Shown: one piece after another, positions 1-9,603 of the stretch | Numbering within the stretch: position 1 is the stretch's first letter | How the letters are laid out: every line of letters starts with the position of its first letter | Position numbers and translations under genes: made by a program | Assembly: GCF_030547685.1 (NCBI RefSeq) | Contig: NZ_JAUOQM010000005.1 | Location: 15,570 to 79,569 of the forward strand | Direction: 5' to 3' | Origin: Gilvimarinus sp. 2_MG-2023 | GTDB taxonomy: Bacteria; Pseudomonadota; Gammaproteobacteria; Pseudomonadales; Cellvibrionaceae | Length of the DNA stretch: 64,000 bases | The notes under the pieces: model-generated | The model's database searches: none | Told to the model about the DNA's origin: nothing | The model's input: the letters and a program-made list of their open reading frames with translations, nothing else

Positions 1-1
1 C

Positions 2-211
2 GAACACGAACACGAACACGGTGAGCATCACACAGACGTTGTGGCTCGCCAAGAGTATCGCTGTAAAAAAAATGCTTTGCCAAGCAGCGCGAAGGCTACC
101 TGGCTTTTACATTTCCCCGCCACTGAGCGCATTGAGCTTATGTGGATTAAACAAGCCACACAGGGAAGCGCAACGCTAACCTCCGAAAACCCAAAGATAG
201 ACTTCAAATAA
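2..211 (+). CDS. zrgA: ZrgA-like zinc-binding periplasmic protein, C-terminal part (truncated by the window edge)
   Basis: An open frame enters from the left edge and stops at 209-211, giving the last 69 residues of a protein. It begins with an EHEHEHGEHH metal-binding run and continues with a CKKN segment, FPATERIELMWI, and QGSATLTSENPKIDF. This ending is what I know from the DUF2796/ZrgA family, secreted His-rich proteins that belong to a Zur-controlled zinc uptake system in Vibrio cholerae and many gammaproteobacteria. Only 5 bp separate it from zur, so the two are almost certainly cotranscribed from a promoter left of the window. The N-terminus and signal peptide are not visible. Family call from memory, moderately sure. 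Confidence 0.7.
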   Translation, partial: EHEHEHGEHHTDVVARQEYRCKKNALPSSAKATWLLHFPATERIELMWIKQATQGSATLTSENPKIDFK

Positions 212-216
212 TAACA

Positions 217-678
217 ATGAACCGCACCGAAAGTATTATCCAGCAGGCCGAGTTGCACTGCCAATCTCGCGGCAGTCGCTTGACCGCCAAAAGAAAGCAA
301 GTTTTATCGGGGCTGATCGAGTCGGGCAAAGCCATGTCGGCCTACGAGCTGATTGATTTTTGCAAGCAGCATTATGGCGATAGCTTTTCAGCCATGTCGA
401 TCTATCGAATTTTGGAATTTTTAGAAGAGGAACATTTAGCACACAGGCTCAACATCGCCAACAAATATGTGGCCTGCGCTCATATTAACTGTGAACACGA
501 ACATGACACACCGCAATTTTTGATCTGCCGAAAATGCCATAAAGTACGCGAAATTCGCATAAAGGCCGACACTATAACAAACCTTAAAACCAATGTGGCG
601 GATGCCGGCTTTACTCTGTCAACACCACAATTGGAAATGAATTGTCTATGCAACGACTGCAAACCGCATAACGCCTAA
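217..678 (+). CDS. zur: Zinc uptake regulator Zur (Fur family)
   Basis: This 153-residue protein has the Fur-family layout. The N-terminal winged helix spans about residues 15-85 (RLTAKRKQVLSGLIES, then SAMSIYRILEFLEEE as recognition helix). The C-terminal dimerisation and metal domain contains CRKCH near residue 107 and a final CLCNDC, the two Cys pairs expected for the structural zinc site. I call Zur rather than Fur because of the neighbours: a ZrgA-like protein upstream and zinc-sparing paralogues downstream. With zinc bound, Zur represses by covering AT-rich palindromes in promoters, and candidate sites occur at 9552 and 18415. It starts 5 bp after the zrgA-like stop. A gene inside its own zinc-starvation operon implies autoregulation, but that promoter is outside the window. 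Confidence 0.9.
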   Translation: MNRTESIIQQAELHCQSRGSRLTAKRKQVLSGLIESGKAMSAYELIDFCKQHYGDSFSAMSIYRILEFLEEEHLAHRLNIANKYVACAHINCEHEHDTPQFLICRKCHKVREIRIKADTITNLKTNVADAGFTLSTPQLEMNCLCNDCKPHNA

Positions 679-728
679 CGAACCACCCTCTCGCTCAACA
701 TTAAGATGACTAACAGGATTTACCATTC

Positions 729-1157
729 ATGAAAACCGCGCAAGCTCTTACCGACAAACTGGCCATTGGCTTATCTCTGGCATGCGCCATACACTGCCTG
801 ACATTGCCGTTGCTATTGGTATTACTGCCAAGCTTAGCCGCCTTACAGTTGGATCACGAAACATTTCATGTCTGGATGGTCGCGGCGGTCATTCCCAGCA
901 GCCTCTTCGCTCTTACCCTCGGCTGCAAACAACATCGCCGTATACACGTACTACTGCTGGGCACTCTCGGCCTGGTCCTTCTGGTAATGGCCGTTGCATT
1001 AGGTGCAGCGCGTATCGGCGAAGCCGGTGAAAAAGCATTAACCTTAGCCGGGGCTGTGTGTGTTGCCTTAGGCCATGCAATGAACTTTCGCCTGTGCCGC
1101 GTTCACAAAGAAAAAGCGTGCCCTTGTCCAAGCCAGAAACAAGCAGAAGTATCATGA
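729..1157 (+). CDS. MerC-domain inner-membrane protein
   Basis: A 142-residue protein with four hydrophobic stretches and the MerC-type signature CAIHCL at about residues 19-24 in the first membrane helix. It ends in a cytosolic tail with [13 protein letters not shown]. MerC proteins move mercuric ion across the inner membrane. MerC-like proteins without other mer genes are also found beside zinc-homeostasis genes, and there is no merR, merT or merA here. Its stop overlaps the hisI start (ATGA), which ties it to the zinc operon. A role in moving zinc or another soft metal is inference. Confidence 0.75.
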   Translation: MKTAQALTDKLAIGLSLACAIHCLTLPLLLVLLPSLAALQLDHETFHVWMVAAVIPSSLFALTLGCKQHRRIHVLLLGTLGLVLLVMAVALGAARIGEAGEKALTLAGAVCVALGHAMNFRLCRVHKEKACPCPSQKQAEVS

Positions 1158-1579
1158 TAAGACCTTATTTTCTTGCGCTAGAAAAGGGGCACCCGCCCCT
1201 GCCTCTGGATGAGGTTATCGATCAGCTCGCGTTTGACTCCCAAGGCTTGATTCCTGTGATCACTCAAGATGCCACGAGCGGCCAGGTATTAATGTTCGCA
1301 TGGATGAATCGCTCCGCACTAGAACACACCATAACCCATCAGCGAATGACCTATTGGTCACGCAGCCGCGAACAACTTTGGTGTAAAGGCGAAACCAGTG
1401 GCCACATCCAGCAGCTGATTAGCATGTCATTCGACTGCGACGGCGACGCCATTCTTTGCCAAGTAGAGCAGCGCGGTGCAGCCTGTCATACCGGTCGCCA
1501 GTCGTGCTTTTACTTAAAGGTCGACAATCAAGAGCGGCTCGTTCAGGTAACGGGTACCGCCGAGCAACTAACCACATAA
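1154..1579 (+). CDS. hisI: Phosphoribosyl-AMP cyclohydrolase (HisI, Zur-operon paralogue)
   Basis: Third step of histidine synthesis: opens the adenine ring of PR-AMP. I use the ATG at 1154, which overlaps the upstream stop; a longer reading from 1058 only adds residues overlapping the MerC frame. The 141-residue product contains [45 protein letters not shown]. The family's zinc cysteines are all there (C95, C111, C118), so unlike HemB in the same operon it shows no loss of the zinc site. HisI second copies are known members of Zur regulons. It stands apart from any his operon, which supports a backup copy rather than the housekeeping enzyme, although the rest of the genome is not visible. 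Confidence 0.9.
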   Translation: MIRPYFLALEKGHPPLPLDEVIDQLAFDSQGLIPVITQDATSGQVLMFAWMNRSALEHTITHQRMTYWSRSREQLWCKGETSGHIQQLISMSFDCDGDAILCQVEQRGAACHTGRQSCFYLKVDNQERLVQVTGTAEQLTT

Positions 1580-1621
1580 GTGGTTACCGTCTAACCTCAT
1601 AAACCGAAAAGTTAACAAGTC

Positions 1622-2548
1622 ATGCAACAAAATAAACAGCTGCCCGATATTGCCAACACCCGCACACATTCAGCCACTAACAGTTTGCGCTGGGTGGGTA
1701 TGGAAGCGATTGCGGTTCCCTTAACGCTTGCCAGCGAAAATGGTGGCCAGCAACAAGTCACCGCAAAGGCTAATATTTATGTCAGCCTGGACGATCCAAG
1801 CGCTAAGGGCATACATATGTCGCGTTTGCACCGGCGCCTTAACCAACTAGAAAACAACTTCTGCGACAAAGCGCAACTCGATTCTTTATTGCACGAGATC
1901 GTGTCTTCCCAGGGAGAAATTAGCAAAAGCGCGAAAATCGAATTGAGCTTTGATTTTTGTCTGGCAAAGAGTTCACTGCTGAGCGATGAATCCGGCTTTC
2001 AGTCCTATGAAGTTCGTATTTCCGGTGAGCATCACAACGGTAAAAACAGTTACAAGCTGGCGTTAACCGTTCCTTATTCCAGCACTTGCCCTTGCTCCGC
2101 AGCCCTGTCGCGGCAGTTACTGGCCGAAGCTATCGATACTCAGTTCGTCGACGGCCAGATTAACAAACAAGATTTATTGAGCTGGGTGCAAGCCACCAGT
2201 GTCGCCACACCACATAGCCAGCGCTCTTACGCCTATCTGAACCTATCATTGCGCGACGACCAATGGCCTTCATTAAAGTCGCTGATCAGTCAAACCGAAG
2301 CCACTCTAGCCACGCCGGTTCAAACCATGGTGAAACGCCGTGACGAGCAAGATTTTGCCCGACTCAATGCCGAGAATCTGATGTTCTGCGAAGACGCGGC
2401 GCGAAAATTAAAAGCCATGCTTGAACACTGTGACTGGGTGCAGGACTACTGGTTTAAAGTCGAACATCAAGAAAGCTTACACGCGCACAATGCTGTGGTT
2501 ATCGATACTAAGTTTAGCCCTATTACTGAGAGAATATTTGAGCTATGA
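1622..2548 (+). CDS. folE2: GTP cyclohydrolase FolE2 (type IB)
   Basis: A 308-residue protein of the FolE2/COG1469 family, which makes dihydroneopterin triphosphate from GTP for folate, and for queuosine precursors. Marks seen are LPDIANTRTHS near the N-terminus, STCPCSAALSRQLL near residue 155 with the conserved metal-binding and catalytic cysteine, and VKRRDEQDFARLNAENLMFCEDAARKLK near residue 240. FolE2 is unrelated in metal requirement to zinc-dependent FolE and can work with other divalent metals, which is why it is a standard member of Zur regulons. It lies 42 bp after hisI with no terminator between. The start ATG gives the expected N-terminus. Confidence 0.95.
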   Translation: MQQNKQLPDIANTRTHSATNSLRWVGMEAIAVPLTLASENGGQQQVTAKANIYVSLDDPSAKGIHMSRLHRRLNQLENNFCDKAQLDSLLHEIVSSQGEISKSAKIELSFDFCLAKSSLLSDESGFQSYEVRISGEHHNGKNSYKLALTVPYSSTCPCSAALSRQLLAEAIDTQFVDGQINKQDLLSWVQATSVATPHSQRSYAYLNLSLRDDQWPSLKSLISQTEATLATPVQTMVKRRDEQDFARLNAENLMFCEDAARKLKAMLEHCDWVQDYWFKVEHQESLHAHNAVVIDTKFSPITERIFEL

Positions 2549-2661
2549 CCTACAGCCAGTAACACACAGCCAAGACAAGAGCTGCAGCAACCAGCTAGCT
2601 TAGGCCATTAAACCGAGAGCGAACTTCGCCCCCTCTAATTTACCCGCTGACCGGATTCAAT

Positions 2662-2886
2662 ATGACTGACTCAATCGTACCTCAAACCTACGCACAATGG
2701 CGTCACTGTATTACCGAGATCTGCCAAATACCCTTAACCGCAAACTACATTGAGCAGCGTATTAAATCGCTGAACAACCCCAATGACCACACCACCGAAC
2801 AGTTTATACGGCTGTACGGTAACGAGCAGCACCGGCACACATTGCAGTGGTTCGAACAGGAAAAAACTGAGCTGCAGCCGGTTTAA
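2662..2886 (+). CDS. Small protein of unknown function inside the zinc operon
   Basis: A 74-residue, soluble-looking protein (MTDSIVPQTYAQWRHCITEICQ at the start is split here only by family knowledge I lack; key features are a CITEIC Cys pair at about residues 16-21, an HRHTLQWFE stretch near 58, and no signal peptide or membrane helix). I do not recognise the family. It sits in the 500-bp interval between folE2 and thrS on the same strand, 113 bp after folE2. Coding status is supported by position, a clean ATG, and a complete frame with no overlap. A regulatory or metal-handling role is possible but nothing in the sequence proves one. Confidence 0.6.
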   Translation: MTDSIVPQTYAQWRHCITEICQIPLTANYIEQRIKSLNNPNDHTTEQFIRLYGNEQHRHTLQWFEQEKTELQPV

Positions 2887-3057
2887 AACCTCTCAGTTCG
2901 GCACAACAGCGTATGAAGTTTAGATTTCATTCGGCGTTTACAACGGGGCGTTATGTTTTCGCCACACAATACAGTCCCAGCCCTATGGCAGCTCACTGAA
3001 GCCGCGCAGCTTACACACGACATTATCACAACCACTTTGACAACAGACTTAACCACT

Positions 3058-5061
3058 ATGACAGAACTTGCTACTAACCGTGATCAACAGTCCATTACCG
3101 TTACCCTGCCAGATGGCACCGAGCGAGCATTTCCCAGTGGAACTTCGGCACTGGAAGTCGCCGCCGCTATTGGTCCGGGGCTTGCCAAAAACACACTGGC
3201 CGGCAAAGTAAACGGCACACTTGTGGATGCCTGCGACCCCATTAATCGGGATGCATCGCTGCAGATCATTACGCCCAAAGATGATGAGGGTGTGGAGATT
3301 ATTCGCCACTCCTGCGCTCATTTGATCGGCCATGCGGTTAAGCAACTCTACCCCGATGCCAAGATGGTTATTGGCCCGGTCATAGACAACGGCTTTTACT
3401 ACGACATTGCCTATGAGCGGCCGTTTACCACCGACGACCTCAGTGCCATCGAAACGCGTATGCGCGAGTTAATGGCCACGGACTACGACGTTATTAAACG
3501 GGTATTACCGCGCGAGCAAGTCATCAACACCTTTACCGAGCGCGATGAGTCATACAAATTGCGCCTGATAGAAGACATGCCTGAAGCGCAGCAAATGGGC
3601 ATGTATTTCCATCAAGAATATGTGGATATGTGCCGTGGCCCACACGTGCCCAACACGCGTTTTCTCAAACACTTCAAGCTTACTAAACTGTCCGGCGCCT
3701 ACTGGCGCGGTGATGCCAACAACGAACAACTGCAGCGTATCTACGGTACGGCTTGGCCCGACAAAAAATCCCTCAAGGCCTATCTGCAACGATTGGAAGA
3801 AGCTGAAAAACGCGACCATCGAAAATTGGGGCGCGAACTGGATTTATTTCATTTTCACGACGACGCACCCGGCGCGGTATTCTGGCACCCCCATGGCTGG
3901 ACGTTGCTGCAGGAGCTCATCGCCTATATGCGTCGGCGCCAACAAGACGCGGGCTATACCGAGGTTAACTCGCCCGATGTCATGGACCGAAGCCTTTGGG
4001 AAATTTCCGGCCACTGGCAAAACTACCGCGACAATATGTTTACCACCGAAACCGAAGACGGACGCGTCTTGGCGCTCAAGCCCATGAGCTGCCCCGGCAG
4101 TGTTTTACTGTACCGCCACGGACTTAAAAGTTATCGCGACCTGCCCATCCGCATGGCCGAATTTGGCAAGGTTCACCGTTACGAACCGTCGGGCTCGCTG
4201 CACGGCTTAATGCGCGTACGTCACTTTACCCAGGACGACGCCCATATTTATTGCACACCGCAACAAATGGATGCCGAGTGCCGCGAAATTGTCAGCTTAG
4301 TGCTGGATATTTATCGCCAGTTTGGTTTTGACGACATTCGCCTCAAACTGTCTACCCGGCCGGAAAATCGCATGGGTGATGATGCCAGCTGGGATCTGCT
4401 TGAAGGCGCGCTGGTTAAATCACTGCAAGATATGAATCTGGATTATCAAATCAATCCGGGCGAAGGGGCTTTCTATGGTCCCAAACTGGAATTTGTATTG
4501 CGCGATGCCATTGGCCGTGACTGGCAGTGCGGCACCCTACAGGTCGACATGAACTTGCCCGAGCGTTTCGGTATTGAATATGTCGCCGAAGACGGCGAAC
4601 GCAAACGGCCGGTGTTACTGCACCGCGCTCTGTTCGGTTCGCTGGAGCGATTTACCGGCATTCTTATCGAGCACTTTGCCGGCAAGCTGCCCACGTGGCT
4701 GGCACCGTTACAAGTGGCGGTACTGTCGATCACCGATGATCACGCCAGCTACGCCAACGATTTGGCACAGCTGCTGCGCGCTGAAGGATTGCGCGCCGAG
4801 GCCGATACTCGCAACGAAAAAATAGGCTACAAAATTCGCGAACAAACGCTCGCGCGTGTACCATTTTTGTTGGTGGCCGGCTCGCGCGAACGCGACGCCG
4901 GCACGGTTGCGGTACGCAACAGAGGTGGCGACAATCTCGGGGAGTTGCCAATTGAGCAAGCATTAGAGCTCTTGCGCGGCGAAGCCAAAGCGCCCGACGA
5001 GGATGCTCGCGCCGCCATGATTCAGAGTTTGCACACGCGCCTGCAAGGCAAAACAGAGTGA
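3058..5061 (+). CDS. thrS: Threonyl-tRNA synthetase (ThrS, Zur-operon paralogue)
   Basis: A full-length enzyme of 667 residues from this start. It has a TGS domain (about 10-70), an editing domain with SCAHLIGHA and CRGPHVPNT, a class II catalytic core, and an anticodon-binding domain (about 555-655). An upstream in-frame ATG at 2953 would add 35 residues with no counterpart in the family, so I prefer 3058 although neither has a strong ribosome site. The three zinc ligands of E. coli ThrRS are all present with a constant offset of 11 (C345, H396, H522), but the usual MNCPGH is MSCPGS, changing two residues around the first ligand. Its stop overlaps the pyrC start. ThrS second copies are known Zur-regulon members. 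It charges tRNA-Thr when the main enzyme lacks zinc. Confidence 0.92.
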   Translation: MTELATNRDQQSITVTLPDGTERAFPSGTSALEVAAAIGPGLAKNTLAGKVNGTLVDACDPINRDASLQIITPKDDEGVEIIRHSCAHLIGHAVKQLYPDAKMVIGPVIDNGFYYDIAYERPFTTDDLSAIETRMRELMATDYDVIKRVLPREQVINTFTERDESYKLRLIEDMPEAQQMGMYFHQEYVDMCRGPHVPNTRFLKHFKLTKLSGAYWRGDANNEQLQRIYGTAWPDKKSLKAYLQRLEEAEKRDHRKLGRELDLFHFHDDAPGAVFWHPHGWTLLQELIAYMRRRQQDAGYTEVNSPDVMDRSLWEISGHWQNYRDNMFTTETEDGRVLALKPMSCPGSVLLYRHGLKSYRDLPIRMAEFGKVHRYEPSGSLHGLMRVRHFTQDDAHIYCTPQQMDAECREIVSLVLDIYRQFGFDDIRLKLSTRPENRMGDDASWDLLEGALVKSLQDMNLDYQINPGEGAFYGPKLEFVLRDAIGRDWQCGTLQVDMNLPERFGIEYVAEDGERKRPVLLHRALFGSLERFTGILIEHFAGKLPTWLAPLQVAVLSITDDHASYANDLAQLLRAEGLRAEADTRNEKIGYKIREQTLARVPFLLVAGSRERDAGTVAVRNRGGDNLGELPIEQALELLRGEAKAPDEDARAAMIQSLHTRLQGKTE

Positions 5062-6431
5062 GTAATTCAGCCGCTTCACAACAAAAGCTTGCCGCACACC
5101 ACGCCGACTTGTTGGTGCTAGGCGGAACTCTGATGACACCCAACGGTGCTGCGCGCATTGACCTCGCCTGTATTGAGGGTCGTATTGTTGCCTTGGGGAA
5201 TTTAGCCAACCTGTGGAGCGCAGACGACACACTCGATGCCACCGGCCTGCATGTGTTGCCTGGGGTGATCGACAGTCAGGTGCATTTTCGCGAGCCCGGC
5301 TTAACGCATAAAGAGGATTTACAAGCCGGAACCCGCGGCGCGGTATTGGGCGGGGTAACAGCGGTATTTGAAATGCCCAACACCAACCCGCTAACACTGT
5401 GGGAGTCGGACTTAAAAGCCAAGCTAGACTCGGCCGATGGCCGCGCCTGGTGCGACTACGCGTTTTACATTGGCGGCTCGGCCACCAATGCAGACCATTT
5501 ACACACACTCGAAAACTTGCCCGGCTGCGCTGGCGTTAAAGTGTTTATGGGCAGCTCGTTTGGCGATTTACTAGCAGATGAAGACGAGGTGCTACGCCGC
5601 ATTTTGCGCAACGGTAAACGTCGCTTAGCTGTACACGCCGAAGACGAAGCGCGGCTAACTGAGCGCAAAGCCTTGGCCGAAGCGAGCGGCAATGTGCGCA
5701 TTCATCCGCATTGGCGCGATGTGGAAAGCGCGTTTAAGGCCACGCGTCGCATCGTCGGTATCGCTGCCGAAACCGATCGCCGGTTGCATGTGCTGCATGT
5801 CACCACCGCCGAAGAAATGGCTTTTTTGGCACAGCATAAACGCCGCGTCAGCGTCGAGGTGACACCGCATCATTTAAACATGCATGCGCCTGAATGCTAC
5901 GAGCGTCTCGGCAGCTTTGCACAAATGAATCCACCGGTGCGCGAACAGCATCACCAGCAAGCCCTTTGGCAAGCCATTCGCGATGGTGTGGTGGATGTTA
6001 TTGGCAGTGACCACGCGCCCCACACCCGCGAGGAAAAAGCCAAGCCCTATCCTCAATGCCCGAGCGGTATGACCGGCGTGCAAACCTTGCTACCCACCAT
6101 GCTCAACCACGTCAACGCCGGTCGGCTGAGCTTGCAGCGCTTGGTGGACTTAACCAGCGCTGGGCCCGCACGGATTTTTGGTATTGAAGGCAAAGGCCGT
6201 ATCGCACTCGGCTACGACTGCGATTTAACCCTGGTCGACCTAAACGCCAAGCGCGTTATTAGCAACGAATGGATTGCCAGCATCAGTGGCTGGACGCCTT
6301 ACGATGGTATGCAGGTGACGGGCTGGCCAATCCACACCGTAATACGCGGCACATTGGCAATGCGAGACGAGGCGTTAAACGGCACACCACAGGGAAAAAA
6401 ACTTCAGTTTTTGGATGCAACCCTAACTTAA
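5058..6431 (+). CDS. pyrC: Dihydroorotase-type amidohydrolase (PyrC paralogue)
   Basis: A 457-residue amidohydrolase of the type I dihydroorotase group (third step of pyrimidine synthesis). It starts at a GTG that overlaps the thrS stop (GTGA), showing translational coupling. Expected metal motifs are partly changed: the HxH of strand 1 is SQVHFREPG (Q74, H76), while VHAEDE, HVLHVTT and GSDHAPH, carrying the later His and Asp ligands, are intact. The loss of the first His should weaken one metal position. PyrC second copies are known in Zur regulons, so this is most likely a zinc-economical version. Since the QVHFREPG variant also occurs in a wider dihydroorotase-like subfamily, activity on another cyclic amide cannot be excluded. 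Confidence 0.85.
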   Translation: MSNSAASQQKLAAHHADLLVLGGTLMTPNGAARIDLACIEGRIVALGNLANLWSADDTLDATGLHVLPGVIDSQVHFREPGLTHKEDLQAGTRGAVLGGVTAVFEMPNTNPLTLWESDLKAKLDSADGRAWCDYAFYIGGSATNADHLHTLENLPGCAGVKVFMGSSFGDLLADEDEVLRRILRNGKRRLAVHAEDEARLTERKALAEASGNVRIHPHWRDVESAFKATRRIVGIAAETDRRLHVLHVTTAEEMAFLAQHKRRVSVEVTPHHLNMHAPECYERLGSFAQMNPPVREQHHQQALWQAIRDGVVDVIGSDHAPHTREEKAKPYPQCPSGMTGVQTLLPTMLNHVNAGRLSLQRLVDLTSAGPARIFGIEGKGRIALGYDCDLTLVDLNAKRVISNEWIASISGWTPYDGMQVTGWPIHTVIRGTLAMRDEALNGTPQGKKLQFLDATLT

Positions 6432-6504
6432 AATCTGTTTACCCAGCTGCGCTGACCGGAGCAAAACCAACACCCGCTGCGCCAGTTTGCCATAGGACAC
6501 GACA

Positions 6505-6891
6505 ATGCAAACAGACCCACGATTAATTTTAGAGCAATGGATGCAGGCGGTTAACAGTGCCGATGTAGCAGCCTTGCTGCAACTGTACGACACCGATGCG
6601 GTATTAATTCCAACCTTTTCCAATCGAGTGCGAAACACACCCGAAAAGCTGCGCGATTATTTTGAACAGTTGGCAAAACGGCCCGAGCTGAGCATTGCCC
6701 TGCATGAGAAAACACTCACAACGCAAGATTTGTCCAACCAGATTTTTGCCCTGGGCGGCATCTATAACTGGCGCTTTGCCGTCGACGGAGAAGTGCTTAA
6801 CTTTGAAGCCCGCTTTAGCTACGTGTTAAACCTAAATAAACCCAGCCCAATTTTACACCACCACTCATCGCAGATACCGAGGACATTGTAA
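6505..6891 (+). CDS. NTF2-like (SnoaL / CaMKII-association type) small protein
   Basis: A 128-residue cytosolic protein with the fold signature of the NTF2-like superfamily: an N-terminal amphipathic helix (ILEQWMQAVNSADVAALLQLYDTDAVLIPTF), then alternating strands ending FEARFSYVLNLN, and a C-terminal LHHHSSQIP. Members are small binding or isomerase barrels, and close relatives often carry the label SgcJ/EcaC or CaMKII association domain. Located 73 bp after pyrC and 48 bp before the aspartoacylase gene, same strand, so part of the same run. The terminal HHH is the only hint of metal contact. Substrate unknown. Confidence 0.65.
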   Translation: MQTDPRLILEQWMQAVNSADVAALLQLYDTDAVLIPTFSNRVRNTPEKLRDYFEQLAKRPELSIALHEKTLTTQDLSNQIFALGGIYNWRFAVDGEVLNFEARFSYVLNLNKPSPILHHHSSQIPRTL

Positions 6892-6939
6892 GTCACATAG
6901 CTCTAGATACGACAACGAAAAGTAGACTAAAGGTGCATT

Positions 6940-8873
<1,934 letters not shown>

Positions 8874-9035
8874 ATGTTTTGCGAAGCGGCAACGCAAAGG
8901 TTAAAATCCACACTAGAGCGCTGCGATTGAACCCTAGGTGACTCGGTTAAGGCCGAACACCATGGAAGCTGACGCGCGCGCAACACCGTCAGTATCGACA
9001 CAACACATATTTCGCATCAACAGAGATTTTCGCCC

Positions 9036-9212
9036 ATGACCTCAAATCAGCCCTCAAGCAATGAATTCGAAGAAGAACTCGACTCTTGCTGCAGCAACGC
9101 CAGCTGTTGTGCACCGGCCGAGCCGATCAAACGCACCGAAGCCAAGGTGGGCCGCAATGACCCCTGCCCTTGCGGCAATGGCAAAAAATACAAAAAATGC
9201 TGCGGCATGTAA
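9036..9212 (+). CDS. Cys-rich SEC-C motif microprotein
   Basis: A 58-residue frame begins with ATG at 9036 and ends with TAA at 9210-9212. The N-terminal half is acidic and carries CCSNASCC (residues 18-25). The C-terminal half is a complete SEC-C zinc knuckle, [22 protein letters not shown] motifs bind one zinc through CxCx8CC and help SecA contact SecB or ribosomes; free-standing copies are common and mostly uncharacterised. Eight cysteines in 58 residues make it a strong potential zinc ligand. It lies 162 bp after hemB on the same strand, so it may be the end of the zinc operon. Nothing shows whether it is Zur-controlled. Confidence 0.7.
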   Translation: MTSNQPSSNEFEEELDSCCSNASCCAPAEPIKRTEAKVGRNDPCPCGNGKKYKKCCGM

Positions 9213-9300
9213 ATCCACGTAACCCGAGAGGTAGAGCCAACCGCTCGGCGCCCCCTCACCATTTTTGATCGAGCACCAACACTTCGATGAGCTTATAAAC

Positions 9301-9510
9301 CTACGCTGACGGCGCCTCTGAGTGGCAGATATGTTTATAGGAGAAGCCGTACACAATCCCCCCGTCCCAATCTAAAGATTCATCGTTCACCTGCACCAAC
9401 ACAGCACCATAACTGGACCGCGGAACCGCAACTCTATCGCTGATCTTAAACACTTTGCCCCACAATACTGCAACCGAAACCAAAAGAACCGCTAATGGTG
9501 AGCAGATCAT
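9301..9510 (-). CDS. Possible small exported protein of unknown function
   Basis: A 69-residue minus-strand frame (a TTG start at 9543 would make it 80). It begins MICSPLAVLLVSVAVLWGK, a plausible signal anchor, followed by a polar stretch with VNDESLDWDGG and a final CHSEAP. There is no good ribosome site before either start, and I know no relatives, so this may be a chance frame in the 390-bp spacer before the TonB receptor gene. It would be divergent from that receptor. Confidence 0.25.
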   Translation of the reverse strand: MICSPLAVLLVSVAVLWGKVFKISDRVAVPRSSYGAVLVQVNDESLDWDGGIVYGFSYKHICHSEAPSA

Positions 9511-9544
9511 TTTATCGCTGGCGGCAGTGTATTTGTGAAACAAC

Positions 9545-9572
9545 TTGCAATGTTATAACATAACGATATATT
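9545..9572 (+). promoter_or_regulatory. Putative sigma-70 promoter overlapped by a Zur box
   Basis: A -35-like TTGCAA (9545-9550), a 16-bp spacer and a -10-like TATATT (9567-9572) precede the receptor gene starting at 9604. The spacer is nearly filled by the Zur-box core at 9552-9564, so bound Zur would exclude RNA polymerase. The elements are read by eye; no transcription start is known. Confidence 0.5.
9552..9564. promoter_or_regulatory. Zur box (core GTTATAACATAAC)
   Basis: The core GTTATAACATAAC, extended on the left to ATGTTATAACATAAC, matches the gammaproteobacterial Zur consensus (ATGTTATA, one central base, TATAACAT): the left half is perfect and 5 of 8 right-half positions agree. 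It lies about 40 bp before the TonB receptor start. The identical 13-mer recurs only at 18415-18427 as far as I could see. Confidence 0.7.
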
Positions 9573-9603
9573 CAATTCAGAACAATGATTACTGGGGATT
9601 AAC

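Noticed and set aside
2912-2935. ATGAA ... TTCAT inverted repeat before thrS, considered as a Zur box
   Set aside because: It lacks the GTTATA/TATAAC half-sites; it may be a small hairpin but nothing supports regulation.
3058-5061. ThrS as the housekeeping enzyme of a thrS-infC-rplT locus
   Set aside because: None of infC, rpmI or rplT is nearby and the gene overlaps pyrC in a zinc-regulon context, so a second copy is more likely.
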